Positions 17,634 through 27,701 of a DNA stretch of 38,008 nt are shown here, in pieces (position 1 is the stretch's first letter; each line of letters opens with the position of its first letter). The notes under the pieces were generated by a model. That model was given only the letters and a program-made list of their open reading frames with translations. It did not search any database and had not been told where the DNA came from. Source of the stretch: Firmicutes bacterium UBA4845 (GTDB taxonomy: Bacteria > Bacillota > Clostridia > Tissierellales > Sedimentibacteraceae); contig DHER01000095.1 in assembly GCA_002399975.1 (NCBI GenBank), positions 1 through 38,008 of the forward strand, given 5' to 3'. The position numbers and the translations under genes were made by a program.

Positions 17634-17849
17634 TTATTTTTTTACTTTATTTGCTGCATACCTTATAAACTCATCTGGTGTGGGTATTTCTCCTTTTGAT
17701 GGTACTTGTTTCTGGTAAACTTCTGTAACTCCATCATCAGGTGTATTTGTATATGCATAGTCTAAAGCTTTCTGCATTTCCTCTTTTACTTCCTTTACAG
17801 AAACTCCATGTTTCCTTGCTACTTTACGGTAAATCTTTCTCATACTCAT
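17634..17849 (-). CDS. 71-aa conserved ICE protein (Spo0A-initiation-factor-like annotation in relatives)
   Basis: Begins MSMRKIYRKVARKHGVSVKEVKEEMQ and ends VPSKGEIPTPDEFIRYAANKVKK. Small proteins with this YRKIAREHGVSV start and PTPEEFIRYAA end occur in many Tn1549-like elements and are often labelled sporulation initiation factor-like; I know of no shown function. It looks like a short helical, basic protein. The ATG has GAGGAG seven bases upstream. It follows TTRAP by 39 bases and is followed by a hairpin. Confidence 0.7.
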   Translation of the reverse strand: MSMRKIYRKVARKHGVSVKEVKEEMQKALDYAYTNTPDDGVTEVYQKQVPSKGEIPTPDEFIRYAANKVKK

Positions 17850-17888
17850 TTGTTTTCTCCTCTTTCTTTGTTGATAGACTAATGGGAA

Positions 17889-18110
17889 CTATTCCTCAAA
17901 ATCAGCAATTAATTCTGCTGCAATACTGTCAAATTCACCATTACTCATAGCAGTTACTTTATCCATAACCGATTGCGAAAGCTCCAAAAGTTCAGTTTCA
18001 TCTTGCTCCAAGTGAATTCGCATTTGAGAAAGTTCTGAAAGTAAGCCTGTTCTTGAGCCAGTATTGTAGATACATATTAAATTGGTTTCTTCTGCTGTAA
18101 ATTTGCTCAT
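17889..18110 (-). CDS. TTRAP (transposon-transfer assisting family) protein
   Basis: 73 aa from the ATG at 18110, which has GGAG eight bases upstream; an ATG at 18116 overlaps the stop of radC by four bases but is too close to the site. FTAEETNLICIYNTGSR followed by LLSELSQMRIHLEQDETELLEL and a short C-terminal helix matches the TTRAP family found next to RadC-like genes in conjugative transposons. Its molecular role is not known. Confidence 0.75.
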   Translation of the reverse strand: MSKFTAEETNLICIYNTGSRTGLLSELSQMRIHLEQDETELLELSQSVMDKVTAMSNGEFDSIAAELIADFEE

Positions 18111-18112
18111 AT

Positions 18113-19405
18113 TCATCGCTCCATTTCCGCACCTATTTGGGGTGCTTTTTTATGCTTTTCTTTCTCAATAATTGGTTTTGTCTTAAGCTGTTCCACTACA
18201 GAATTTTTCTTTTCCTTTTTTTCTGCCCGTACAGCATTTGCAAGATCCAACAGTGAAATACTGCCACCTGCTTTTACTGTTTGCTCCAGTTCTTCTACTG
18301 TTGGCTTATTATTGATAATACTATCTATCTGGTTATAATTTTGCTCTAAGGTTTTTTCAGCTGTTTCTAAATAGTTTTGTGCAGGAAGAAAATGAAATTG
18401 TTCCTTGAAGCCAAAGCTATCTACATAATAAAAAGATACAACACCATTTATCTTTAAAGCAATGATGTCACTTACAGAAAGGGAGTGTCCCTTAAAATCA
18501 TCAGGATGATTTATATTAAACTGTTCATAAAGCTTGTTTAAAGTATGGTCTTTGTCCCCATTAAAATCAGTTAAAGGTGCCGTATAAATTAGCTCATAAT
18601 TATCATATTCAACAGAAAGTCTATCTTTTTGTAACTTCTCCAATCCTTCAAAGCGATAGTCTCTTAAATCTTCGCCACCTTTTAGTTGGTAGATGGCATA
18701 AGAATTGACATCACCATCCAAAAATCTTTGTTCATCTTCTTCCTTAGTAAGCCTATAGTTAGTTTCCTCATTCAATACTGATGTAGGAGAGTTATAGGCT
18801 TTCTCCATTTCCATCACTCCTTGGGCTTGAAAGGAATATACTTCATGCTGATTGACACCATTTATAATCAGATGGTCTAAAACCCTAATCCCCAACAGAT
18901 TTCCTGTTTCTTTCAGCCGTTGTGTAATGCAAATATCCTCTTTACTTGGAGTTAAATCGCCTGATGGATGATTATGACATAGAATTACTGAATTAGCCTT
19001 ATTTACAATGGCATTTCTAAAAACTTCTCTGGGATGTACGATAGAGCTGTTAATAGTTCCAACAGATACAACTTCATAGTCAATAACTCGGTTTTTAGTA
19101 TTGAGAAAAGCAACTACAAAGGCTTCTTTATCATAAATATTATCCATCACTGAATGAAAGAAAGCTGATGCAGTCTCTGGTGAATTAATTACAGGCTTTC
19201 TAGTATTTATTGCACTGCTCATACGATATAAATCAAGAAAGGCTTGGTGCTTCTCCCTTTGAGCAGGAGTGGCAAGAAGCTGTGTAGCATTATCAACCAA
19301 TGCGTTTAACCCTTTTCTCTGGGCATACTCTATGGCATCATCTTCCTTCACTCCTATTATTCTTGAAAAGGCTTGAATATAGCGAAGTTCATCAGAATTT
19401 TTCAT
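18113..19405 (-). CDS. radC: RadC-like JAB/MPN protein fused to YodL / DUF4316-type domains
   Basis: 430 aa from the ATG at 19405 (GGAGG nine bases upstream; two in-frame GTG codons just before it are alternatives). The RadC domain carries the JAMM-type metal site HNHPSGDLTPSKED near residue 145, within VNKANSVILCHNH and RVLDHLIING. After it, YAIYQLKGGEDLRDYRFEGLE resembles YodL and HSLSVSDIIALKINGVVSFYYVDSFGF resembles DUF4316, a fusion typical of Tn1549-like elements. RadC domains in mobile elements are linked to DNA processing or anti-restriction, without a settled activity. The basic tail holds SVVEQL, 23 residues from the end. It overlaps the 61-aa gene by 14 bases. Confidence 0.88.
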   Translation of the reverse strand: MKNSDELRYIQAFSRIIGVKEDDAIEYAQRKGLNALVDNATQLLATPAQREKHQAFLDLYRMSSAINTRKPVINSPETASAFFHSVMDNIYDKEAFVVAFLNTKNRVIDYEVVSVGTINSSIVHPREVFRNAIVNKANSVILCHNHPSGDLTPSKEDICITQRLKETGNLLGIRVLDHLIINGVNQHEVYSFQAQGVMEMEKAYNSPTSVLNEETNYRLTKEEDEQRFLDGDVNSYAIYQLKGGEDLRDYRFEGLEKLQKDRLSVEYDNYELIYTAPLTDFNGDKDHTLNKLYEQFNINHPDDFKGHSLSVSDIIALKINGVVSFYYVDSFGFKEQFHFLPAQNYLETAEKTLEQNYNQIDSIINNKPTVEELEQTVKAGGSISLLDLANAVRAEKKEKKNSVVEQLKTKPIIEKEKHKKAPQIGAEMER

Positions 19406-19577
19406 CACCACTCGCCTCCAGTTTACCCGTTAAATCTATTAGCAAAAACAAATCCTCTAACTTTTCAATATCCTCTTCTTTAGTAACATATTTTCTTGGA
19501 TTTTCACGAAGTTCTGATATGTCATCTGTATCTACTTCAATGTCTAAAAGACTTTTAATTAAATTTTTGATATTCAT
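19392..19577 (-). CDS. 61-aa acidic conserved ICE protein
   Basis: A short, acidic, helical protein (LIKSLLDIEVDTDDISELRENPRKYVTKEEDIEKLEDLF) between ardA and radC. I do not recognise a function. The ATG has AAAGGAAG at suitable distance and the end overlaps the radC start, so it is a real member of the operon. Confidence 0.65.
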   Translation of the reverse strand: MNIKNLIKSLLDIEVDTDDISELRENPRKYVTKEEDIEKLEDLFLLIDLTGKLEASGDEKF

Positions 19578-19629
19578 AATTTCATCTTCCTTTCTTTGTC
19601 CATTAACTTTTTATTTGAATTTATTTTTT

Positions 19630-20349
19630 TCATCTCTCTATATCAGACTTTTTGTGTGTAGTATTGGAGAGCTTCCCTGTCTGTTCCTTGTTTTTTCCTA
19701 ACTGCTTCATAACAGATGGCTTCTCTTTTTCAGATGATTCGAAGACAGCTTGTGGGGATACAAGGAAATCCTCATACATATTCTCTTTTCTACTATAGTC
19801 ATCAAGCCAAACATCACCTGATTTTATCAAGTATCCTACTTTAGTAAACTCTCCTAATTCATCTTTTAGGATATGTTCGCCAAAAGCTTTCGGATCAATG
19901 CATGTTTTCCATTCTTCAGGCATCTGCACCATACCTGATTTATAAAGATAATAGTTGCCTAAGTCCTCTGCATTTTTCACATCTTCAACCAGCACATAAT
20001 AATCCACGTTATAAGTAAAATTTATAAACAATCTTATATCCTTGAAAGGAGAGGTTTCTGCAATAGCATCCAACTTGGCAAGTTCTGATGATGGAAGTTC
20101 TGATAAACAAAGGGCAAGATAATTTAATTCATCAATATCCGTATAGACATTTAGCACATTGATAAGTCCTGCCACATCGGTTTTAAAATCATCTAAAAAT
20201 ACCTCTTTGAAGTAAGTTCCATCTACTCCAATACGGTTATAAACTTCCTTCATATCTTCTTTTGTAATAGGGAATGACACCCATTCACCTGAGTCACGGT
20301 CACCATCGTCATAAGCTCTTGTGTTCACTACCAAAGCTTTGATTTCCAT
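19630..20349 (-). CDS. ardA: ArdA antirestriction protein with C-terminal extension
   Basis: 239 aa. The body matches ArdA, an acidic DNA mimic that blocks type I restriction enzymes: GEWVSFPIT near the start and the antirestriction motif DELNYLALCLSELPSSELAKLDA in the middle. ArdA of Tn916 is about 166 aa; this one has a longer C-terminal part ending in a basic tail, KEKPSVMKQLGKNKEQTGK to DIER, unlike the acidic body. The tail motif SVMKQL is shared with the giant helicase, RadC and PcfB. The ATG directly abuts the topB stop codon with no gap, so the two are coupled. Confidence 0.88.
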   Translation of the reverse strand: MEIKALVVNTRAYDDGDRDSGEWVSFPITKEDMKEVYNRIGVDGTYFKEVFLDDFKTDVAGLINVLNVYTDIDELNYLALCLSELPSSELAKLDAIAETSPFKDIRLFINFTYNVDYYVLVEDVKNAEDLGNYYLYKSGMVQMPEEWKTCIDPKAFGEHILKDELGEFTKVGYLIKSGDVWLDDYSRKENMYEDFLVSPQAVFESSEKEKPSVMKQLGKNKEQTGKLSNTTHKKSDIER

Positions 20350-22439
20350 TTATTTGTTGCCTCCTTTCTTTGTGGGAAACTCCATCTTAAAGTTTACATA
20401 TTTATCCCCTGTATCATCAAGGATGACAATAGCATCATAGATTTTTCCTGTCCTTTCGGAATAACAACCATTTAACTTTGCCTTTCCTTTTTCTAAAAGT
20501 TCTATTGCAATGGTCTTGGTTAGTTTCTTTTTCTTTTTAGTAAAAAACATATTTTCTTTCCATAGGGCAAAACTACAAGCCTTGCTTTCACAGCAAAATG
20601 CTTTCTTATTCTCTTTTACACCACTACCACAACGAGGACATTTGCCTATAGGCTCTCCTTTAGAATTTGAAGGAAAAAGAATATCAGCACCTTTTATTAC
20701 TTCATAGGTCTTTATAAGGTTTTCAGTCATATTAGCAATTTCAGTTAGAAAGTCATCAGAAGAAAGCTCACCATGCTCAATATGTTTTAACTTTTCTTCC
20801 CACTGGGCTGTAAGCTGTGGAGACTTTATAACTTCTGGAAGAACAGTAATTAAAGAAATACCCTTATGGGTAGGAATAAAATGCTTTGTTTTCTTATTGC
20901 CTTTACGCTCTGCAAATCCTGTCTTAATGAGTTTTCCAAAATGCCTGCACGAGTGGCAGGAGTTCCAATACCTTTACGATCTATATCTTCTAAGGCATTG
21001 TTAGCATTCTCCATAGCAGAAAGTAGGGTATCATCTGTGAAATACTTCGGGGGTGTAGTTTTACCCTCTTTTATAGTTGCCTTTGCAGTAAAGGTTTCTC
21101 CTTGAGCAACATGGGGCAGGGCTTTATCTTTATCCTTTTTCACCTGTTCTTTTTTACTTGCATAATAATTCTTTTCAACTGCCTTAAAGCCATCTGAAAT
21201 CACTACTTTACCTTTTGATGTAAATATGGTGTTATTACAGCTTGCTCTTATGATGGTTTCCTTATATCGGTTACTTTCTCCAACAGCACATATAAGACGA
21301 AGAGCAACCAACAAAAGTATTTCTCTTTCTCCAAAGGGGAGAGAATAAATATCATAGCCTTTCACACAAATGGTGGGAATTATGGCATGATGATCTGATA
21401 CCTTGCTGTTATCAATTACCTGTTCCATACAGATAGGCAACTGTATATTTCCTAACATAAAAAATCCTGCTATAGCTTCTACTACAGCAAGTGTATTCTC
21501 TTTCATATCCTCTGTTAAATAGCGGCTGTCAGTACGAGGATAGGTAAGAAATTTCTTTTCATAAAGACTTTGAACATAATCAAGGGTCTGCTCTGCGGTA
21601 AAGCCAAGCTGCCTATTTGCTTCTCGTTGCAAAGTAGTAAGGTCATAGAGTTTTGGTGGCTTTTCTATTTTCTCTTTATTTTCCACTTCTTTAATAATTA
21701 CGCTCTGCCTATCACATCCTTTGTATATAGTTTCAGCCATTTTTTTATCTGTGATTTTTTCACTTACAAGAATAAAGTCTCCACAATCAAGCTGTATTGT
21801 ATAAAAAGGCTGTGGTTTAAATGCAGAAATATTTGCTTCACGCTCTACAATCATGGCAAGAGTAGGGGACATTACTCTGCCAATGTTTAAGGTCTGCCCG
21901 TATAAAACAGAAAATAGACGAGTGGCATTAATTCCTACAATCCAATCTGCCTTGGCTCTTGAAAGTGCAGCTTCATATAGAAGCTCAAACTCCTTACCAT
22001 CATGTAAGTTCTTAAACCCCTCTGTAATTGCACTTTCTTCCATTGAAGAAATCCATAAGCGTTTTATAGGCTTATTACAGCCAAGCTTTTCATATACCAA
22101 GCGGAAGATAAGCTCTCCCTCACGTCCTGAATCGGTAGCGGCGATAATAGTCGTAACATCACTTTGTTTTATCAACGCACCGATTATTTTCATTTGTTTT
22201 TCCTTACCCTTTGAAATAACATATCTCCATTCTTCCGGCAAAATTGGTAAATCTTCATACTTCCATTTAGCATATTTCTCATCATAAAAATCAGCAGAAG
22301 CAAGCTCCACTAAATGCCCTACACACCATGTTACAAAATAGCCGTTTCCCTCCATATATCCATCTTTTCTACTATTAGCTCCGATAACATCAGCAATGCT
22401 TTTTGCTACTGAAGGCTTTTCTGCTATGACTAAATTCAT
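20350..22439 (-). pseudogene. topB: DNA topoisomerase III (TopB-like), split by a single-base frameshift
   Basis: The first frame (start 22439, MNLVIAEKPSVAKS) gives the TOPRIM region, AATDSGREGELIFR, the catalytic tyrosine motif FLTYPRTDSRYL near residue 300, and GIGTPATRAGI, then ends early at 20850. Removing a one-base deletion in the T run at 20932-20935 (an A run on the coding strand, GAAAAC where GAAAAAC is expected) restores LIKTGFAERKGNKKTKHFIP and continues into the second frame, which ends with a zinc-finger-like CPRCGSGVKENKKAFCCESKAC region at 20350. Restored length is about 696 aa, normal for ICE topoisomerase III. The first frame keeps the active site, so a truncated product might still cut DNA. 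The ATG overlaps the preceding gene by four bases. A sequencing error in the homopolymer is possible. Confidence 0.85.
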
Positions 22440-22624
22440 TCTTTCACGCCCCTTTCCTTTGGAATAAGGATAACTTCTCGGTGACATTTTGACTTATTAT
22501 GTTTATCTTGGTCTTTATCTTTACTTTTATCTTTATCTATTGGGACAGGAGATTGTTTCTCCCGCCCACACCTTGGTTTTTGCATCATCATTTTTTCATA
22601 AACACTATCTGTAAAATATTTCAC
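22436..22624 (-). CDS. 62-aa small ICE protein
   Basis: Begins with GTG overlapping the stop of the DUF4366 gene by one base (TAGTG) and ends overlapping the topB ATG by four bases, so it is held tightly in the operon. EKMMMQKPRCGREKQSP resembles the start of short cysteine-containing proteins found at this place in related elements; the middle is a lysine-aspartate repeat (DKDKSKDKDQDKHNKSK), which may have replaced a cysteine-rich segment. Function unknown. Confidence 0.6.
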   Translation of the reverse strand: MKYFTDSVYEKMMMQKPRCGREKQSPVPIDKDKSKDKDQDKHNKSKCHREVILIPKERGVKE

Positions 22625-23283
22625 TATAACTCATCCTCACTTTCTTCCTCTTCAGTTTCATATTCATCATCAAGTTCGTATTCGTCCTCGTCATCCTCAT
22701 CATAGTCAAACTCATATTCCTCAAGATCTGTACTGCCTTTTGTACTTGGCTTGTTTTTCAACACCTTAAAATAATAAAATGCTCCCACTATACCACCACC
22801 TACAAGGAGTAGTAAAAGTAAAACGGAGCCTATATTACTGTCTTTAACATTTTCTTGTTCAGTCTCTGGCACAGGAACAGGTTCTGACTCAAGTTCTGGC
22901 TGTGGAGTAGTAACAGGCATCTCCTGTGCTGTATCCATATCCTTAATTAAAGCCAATAAGTCAGCTTCATCCACCATATTTAGAAAATATACATTTTCTT
23001 TATCTCCTACTCTATCAATTATGATGTAAAAGTAATTGCCATCTTTAGTAACAACAGTCATGTACTGCTTTTCCTCTGAATCCTCCACTTGAATATCATC
23101 TACAAGGGTCAAATTACCATCAGGAGTAAAAGGAAGAGGATTAGGCTCTGAAATTTCCTCTACCTCTGGAGCCAGTTCTGTATATTCTTCTCCACCTCCT
23201 GCAAAAGCCGTGGCAGAAAAGGCTGTAAGACAAAGAATTATTACAATAAAGATAGTAAAGATACGAAGTTTAATTTTATTCAT
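22624..23283 (-). CDS. DUF4366 / CD1107-family membrane-anchored surface protein
   Basis: 219 aa from the ATG at 23283, which has GAGGAGG eight bases upstream. A signal peptide is visible (KIKLRIFTIFIVIILCLTAFSATAFAGG), then an extracytoplasmic domain with NLTLVDDIQVEDSEEKQYMTV and YFYIIIDR-like strands, a proline/glutamate linker, one membrane helix (SVLLLLLLVGGGIVGAFYYF) and a very acidic cytoplasmic tail of about 40 residues. This is the DUF4366 type of Clostridial conjugative elements, thought to be a surface component of the mating apparatus. It overlaps the DUF4315 gene by eight bases. Confidence 0.82.
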   Translation of the reverse strand: MNKIKLRIFTIFIVIILCLTAFSATAFAGGGEEYTELAPEVEEISEPNPLPFTPDGNLTLVDDIQVEDSEEKQYMTVVTKDGNYFYIIIDRVGDKENVYFLNMVDEADLLALIKDMDTAQEMPVTTPQPELESEPVPVPETEQENVKDSNIGSVLLLLLLVGGGIVGAFYYFKVLKNKPSTKGSTDLEEYEFDYDEDDEDEYELDDEYETEEEESEDEL

Positions 23284-23521
23284 GATTGTTTTCCTCCTCT
23301 TTTGGCATAATAAAAGACATATCATTTTTTTCACGATACGCCTTTAAAAATGCAGATAATTCTGTAGTATTCATTTTTGTACTGCGAACAAGTTCTACAA
23401 TTTCTGTATTCTCAAGTTCAGTTTTTTGCCTTTCAAGTTCACGAAGTTTATCTTGTAAATCTGCTATTTTTTCTTTAGTCTTTGAAATATTTAATAATAT
23501 TCGTTCTCTTTTTTTACTCAT
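23276..23521 (-). CDS. DUF4315 family protein
   Basis: 81 aa. A coiled coil covers residues 5-45 (heptads in ISKTKEKIADLQDKLRELERQK), followed by ELVRSTKMNTTELSAFLKAYRE, the characteristic DUF4315 end. It is nearly always found between the NlpC/P60 hydrolase and the DUF4366 protein in this ICE family. The role is unknown, perhaps a cytosolic adaptor. GGAGGG precedes the ATG. Confidence 0.82.
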   Translation of the reverse strand: MSKKRERILLNISKTKEKIADLQDKLRELERQKTELENTEIVELVRSTKMNTTELSAFLKAYREKNDMSFIMPKEEENNHE

Positions 23522-23530
23522 ATTTCCCTC

Positions 23531-25291
23531 CTAATTTAATCTCCCATAGGCATAGAAATGCTCTGTCCAATAAGCTGTATTAACAGATGCATACTGTATG
23601 GGATTTCCGCAATGGATCATCATTCCATTACCTACGTAAATTCCCACATGTGATACTGCACCACTGCTTGCATAAGTGCCTGTGAAAAATATAATATCTC
23701 CGGGTCTTGCTTCACTTGGTGGTATTATGGCACATTGATTAAAAATTCCCTGTGCTGTTGTTCTACCAATGTTGTAGACTCCTGATTGTTTTAGCACCCA
23801 ACACACAAAGCCTGAACAATCAAAACTGGTACTTGGTGAACTTCCTCCCCAAACATAGGGATAACCTAGATACTTTTCAGACTCTTGTATAAGTGCTGCG
23901 AAATCAGGGTCAGTAAGTGCATCAGGTGGTATATCATAGTCTGTGTATTCACCTTTTGATGGAGCATAAATATTTCCCTCAAACAGATAGTCTTTATTCC
24001 CCTGTGTTTCCATATAGACGCCAAACATCTCATATTGCTCATCAGTCAAGTTATTGGATGCAAGAATACTGATATCTTTATTTTTCAGGATTACATGGAG
24101 AATGTAATAATCATAGGGAACCTCCACCGTATAGGTATCAGTATGAGTATTTCCCTCATCGTCTGTCCATGTGCGAGTACGTGTTTCTGTTCGGTAACGC
24201 ACCTCAATTTCTTCTTGAGTAGTAAGGGTATATTGCTCATCAAACAAGGCTCTTAACTCTGCCTGTACATCAGCTCTTGTATAGACTTGGAGCTTTGCAG
24301 TAAGGTATGATGCAAGGGTAAAGGGATTATGTCCGATTTCATCTAAATGATATTGGTACTCATCATAACCTGGATAATCCTGTTCTATATTGTTGATTTG
24401 TCCTTGCAGTTGCCTTTCAAGGTCAGTGTAATCATTATTGACTGCAACAATGTCCTCATCTTCAGAAGTATAGGAAGTTCCAATAAAACTCTTTAGACTA
24501 CTCTCAAACATTACAGATAAGGAAGATGCTGACCACAAGAGAATAAGTAGAATGGCTGATAATATTAACAGTATAAGAATACCTTTCCAATGCCGAACTA
24601 TAAACTGACTTGTCTTTTCAGTGACTTGTTTTGCCTTGCTTACCGCTTTTCTCATATTTTGAGATGTGTTTTTAGTACTTTTAGTGCCTTTACCATATCG
24701 TGCAGCAAGGTATTCTTTTTTGATTGCCTGTTTCTGTTGCCACCTTGAAATAGGATTAGTAGATGACTGAGGACTCTTTTTTAAATTCTTTTTATAAAGA
24801 TAATTTAACTCTGCCTTCTTAATCTTTTCTTCTGCTTTTAAAAATCTACGATAAGGTTTCAATTTATGGCTGTGGTTGGCACTTTGTATCCGACTTGCAA
24901 CAAATTCCACACCTTCTTCTGATTTGTGTGCCGCTTCAACACCTACATTGTCCTCTTCTCCATCCCTAATTTCCTTATGAACTTTAGCAAGGAGTTCTCT
25001 TTCAGGTATAGTTTTTATTCTATGTGATAGTTTTGAAACTGGCTTTGTTTTGTCAACTTCTTCAAATGATAAACGCACCTTTGCTTTACCTGTATCGGAA
25101 TCAATGGTGGGTTCTGCTCTTATGCGTTTTTTCTTTGGTATCTTCTCCTGTGCTTTTTCTAATTTATCAGCAGCTCTTTCTGCTTTCTTTATTGGTTCTT
25201 CAAGGTCAGGGTCTGCCCGTTCTTCCTCAGTAAAGGTAAGCCTTGACACTTTCCCCGCAGGACGAAAAGGCTTCTTATTCTTTTGCCTCAT
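23531..25291 (-). CDS. NlpC/P60 (C40) cell-wall hydrolase of the mating channel, CD1108 type
   Basis: 586 aa from the ATG at 25291, chosen because AGGAGG lies just upstream; a start at 25321 inside virB4 has no site. The N-terminal 200 residues are basic and cytoplasmic, a membrane helix follows (GILILLILSAILLILLWSAS), then an external region rich in charged repeats, and a C-terminal NlpC/P60 domain with catalytic Cys in FDCSGFVCW near residue 491 and His in SHVGIYVG near residue 547. It would open peptidoglycan for the conjugation channel, playing the VirB1 role. Catalytic residues are present. Confidence 0.88.
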   Translation of the reverse strand: MRQKNKKPFRPAGKVSRLTFTEEERADPDLEEPIKKAERAADKLEKAQEKIPKKKRIRAEPTIDSDTGKAKVRLSFEEVDKTKPVSKLSHRIKTIPERELLAKVHKEIRDGEEDNVGVEAAHKSEEGVEFVASRIQSANHSHKLKPYRRFLKAEEKIKKAELNYLYKKNLKKSPQSSTNPISRWQQKQAIKKEYLAARYGKGTKSTKNTSQNMRKAVSKAKQVTEKTSQFIVRHWKGILILLILSAILLILLWSASSLSVMFESSLKSFIGTSYTSEDEDIVAVNNDYTDLERQLQGQINNIEQDYPGYDEYQYHLDEIGHNPFTLASYLTAKLQVYTRADVQAELRALFDEQYTLTTQEEIEVRYRTETRTRTWTDDEGNTHTDTYTVEVPYDYYILHVILKNKDISILASNNLTDEQYEMFGVYMETQGNKDYLFEGNIYAPSKGEYTDYDIPPDALTDPDFAALIQESEKYLGYPYVWGGSSPSTSFDCSGFVCWVLKQSGVYNIGRTTAQGIFNQCAIIPPSEARPGDIIFFTGTYASSGAVSHVGIYVGNGMMIHCGNPIQYASVNTAYWTEHFYAYGRLN

Positions 25292-25301
25292 AGGACACCT
25301 C

Positions 25302-27701
25302 CTATTCCTGTTTGATTTCATTTGGCTTTGTTGTCATAATTCGATATAGTTCAGTATCTTTAGGGAATTTATCAGCAAAAGGAAGTATTACATTTCCATA
25401 AAACAAAAGTCCTTCGCCCTCACCAGAATGAGTAACATAGGACAATTGATGGGGTGAAATATTAAGTTGTTTTGCAAGGATTTGTCTGTCTCCCGACGCT
25501 TGGTTAAGCATATAGATAAAGTCTGAGTTTTCAAAGATATTCTCCACCTCGCGAGAGGATAAGAGGTCTTTTACATTTTGAGTAATGCCAGTAGGAATAC
25601 CTCCCCATTTTCTAAATCTCTTCCAAATCTCCACAGAATATGCTGCTGTCTGTTCCTCTTTTAAAAGGAGATGAAACTCATCCATATAGTAGCGAGTGGC
25701 ACGTTTTTCTGCACGGTTAACTGTTACCCTATTCCAGACTTGGTCTTGTACCACAAGCATTCCTAATTTTTTAAGTTGCTTGCCTAATTCCTTAATGTCA
25801 AAACAAACAAGACGATTGGTAATATCTACATTGGTTCGATGATTAAATACATTAAGTGAGCCTGTAACATAGATTTCAAGGGCAGATCTAATATGCCTTG
25901 CCTCCTTTTCTTCTTGGCTTTCCAGTGCATTATATAAGTCACTTAAAATAGGCATTTTTTCAGGTATAGGGTCAGCAAGGTAATCTGTATAAATTAATCT
26001 TACACAACGGTCTATAATACTTTTTTCTACAGGTTTTAGTCCCTCTTTACCACCAACAATTAGCTCGCACAAAGACAGAATAAAATCAGATTTTAAAGAT
26101 AGGGGACTTTCATCATCGGAATAGTTTAGATTAATATCCATGGGATTTATATAGTCTCCTGATGTTGGAGAAATCTTAAGTACCTGTCCACCTAATCTGT
26201 CTACAAGGGGAAAATATTCTCCTTCTGGGTCACAAATAATAATGTCATCAGTGGTGATTAGAAAGATGTTTGTTATTTCCCTTTTTGCTGAAAAGGATTT
26301 ACCACTGCCCGGTGTTCCTAAAATCAAACCGTTAGGGTTTTTTAGCCTTTTACGGTCTACCATAATAAGATTGTTAGAGAGAGCGTTTAATCCATAATAC
26401 AGTGGCTCTCCATCTGATTGAAATAACTCTTGTGTAGTAAAGGGAACGAAAATTGCTGTAGATGAAGTAGTCAGGCTCCTTTGTATCTCCACTTGATTTA
26501 AACCAAGGGGCAAAGAGGACATAAATCCTTGTTCCTGCTGAAAATCCAGTCTCACCAACATACAGTTATGCTTTTGCGCAATACCAGCAGCACCAAAAGC
26601 AATATCTTCAAGCTCCTGTTTAGTATCTGATGTGTTCATTACAAGAAAGGTCAAGAGAAACATTCTTTCATTATGGCTTTGTAAGTCCTGCAAGAGCTTT
26701 TTAGCCTCACCACCATAAGTTGCAAGGTCAGAGGGAATAATATCCATGTCATAACCACTGCGAACAGCTTTCTTTTGTTCCTCAATCTTCATCTTATCAA
26801 GGTCTGTTATTTTTCTTTTAATAGTCTTAATTGCCTTTGTCTGATCTATAGATTGAATATGCATGGTTATAATTAGATTGCTTTCCATATCTAAAAAATC
26901 TGCTAATATACGGTCATTTAATTCTGGTGCAAGTATCTGTAAAAAGGATGCTGCTCCATATTTATGTCCTGTTTTAAATGTTCTCCCATCACGAAATTCA
27001 AAGGAAGATGGAACAATAAAGTCTTTCGTAGACATTCCTGACGGTGCAAGCCATTTCCATTCAAAGCGAAAAGGTACATTCCCATCCATGTGAAGCATAT
27101 CATGGAACAGCTTTAATCTTTCCTTTCCATTAAGGGAATCTACCATGACACCTAATCGCTTAAATTCATTCCAAATATCATTTTCAATACGTTCTAAACG
27201 TGGTTTTGCTATTTTTACATTGTCCGCCTCAATACCAAAAGTAAGATACTTAGTTTTTACCAGCCCATTATTCCCTTTGGAAAGCTGATTATGAAGCATC
27301 TGTGCATACTCTGTTCGGATGCTGTCATAATCATCTTCTTGGGGCTTAATCTGGATACTGCTTTCATAATCTTTCTCATTGGCAGTCATGTTTAGAAATG
27401 AAAGTTGAAAGTGAATGGAGCTGTCAAAGTAATTGAGGAAGTCACACCAACTTTCAAATATGGCTGTCTTATCCTCATTTTGAGCAAGCTGATAGTTAAT
27501 ATCTTGAAAACACAGTGTCTTTGTATAGAGTTTATCTGTAACTTGGCAAATCCCATCAGGATACATACGCTGATAGGGGATTGTATCTTGTGCCGATTTT
27601 TCCTTTTTGTTTTTCCCCCTTGCTCTTAGTATAGCAGCATTAATTTCTTGTCTGTCTGCCCTTGTAAGCTTTGGTCTGTTTGTTTTGTTTTTTTGTGACA
27701 A
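25302..27701 (-). CDS. VirB4-like conjugation ATPase
   Basis: 799 aa. Walker A LGTPGSGKS near residue 465 and Walker B YYMDEFHLLL near residue 673, with DIIICDPEGEYFPLVDRLGG between them, identify a VirB4/TraE-type ATPase that powers pilus assembly and substrate transfer at the inner face of the membrane. Length is usual. The start is TTG with AAGGAGG upstream and lies 62 bases inside prgI. The next gene starts just past its stop. Confidence 0.92.
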   Translation of the reverse strand: MSQKNKTNRPKLTRADRQEINAAILRARGKNKKEKSAQDTIPYQRMYPDGICQVTDKLYTKTLCFQDINYQLAQNEDKTAIFESWCDFLNYFDSSIHFQLSFLNMTANEKDYESSIQIKPQEDDYDSIRTEYAQMLHNQLSKGNNGLVKTKYLTFGIEADNVKIAKPRLERIENDIWNEFKRLGVMVDSLNGKERLKLFHDMLHMDGNVPFRFEWKWLAPSGMSTKDFIVPSSFEFRDGRTFKTGHKYGAASFLQILAPELNDRILADFLDMESNLIITMHIQSIDQTKAIKTIKRKITDLDKMKIEEQKKAVRSGYDMDIIPSDLATYGGEAKKLLQDLQSHNERMFLLTFLVMNTSDTKQELEDIAFGAAGIAQKHNCMLVRLDFQQEQGFMSSLPLGLNQVEIQRSLTTSSTAIFVPFTTQELFQSDGEPLYYGLNALSNNLIMVDRKRLKNPNGLILGTPGSGKSFSAKREITNIFLITTDDIIICDPEGEYFPLVDRLGGQVLKISPTSGDYINPMDINLNYSDDESPLSLKSDFILSLCELIVGGKEGLKPVEKSIIDRCVRLIYTDYLADPIPEKMPILSDLYNALESQEEKEARHIRSALEIYVTGSLNVFNHRTNVDITNRLVCFDIKELGKQLKKLGMLVVQDQVWNRVTVNRAEKRATRYYMDEFHLLLKEEQTAAYSVEIWKRFRKWGGIPTGITQNVKDLLSSREVENIFENSDFIYMLNQASGDRQILAKQLNISPHQLSYVTHSGEGEGLLFYGNVILPFADKFPKDTELYRIMTTKPNEIKQE

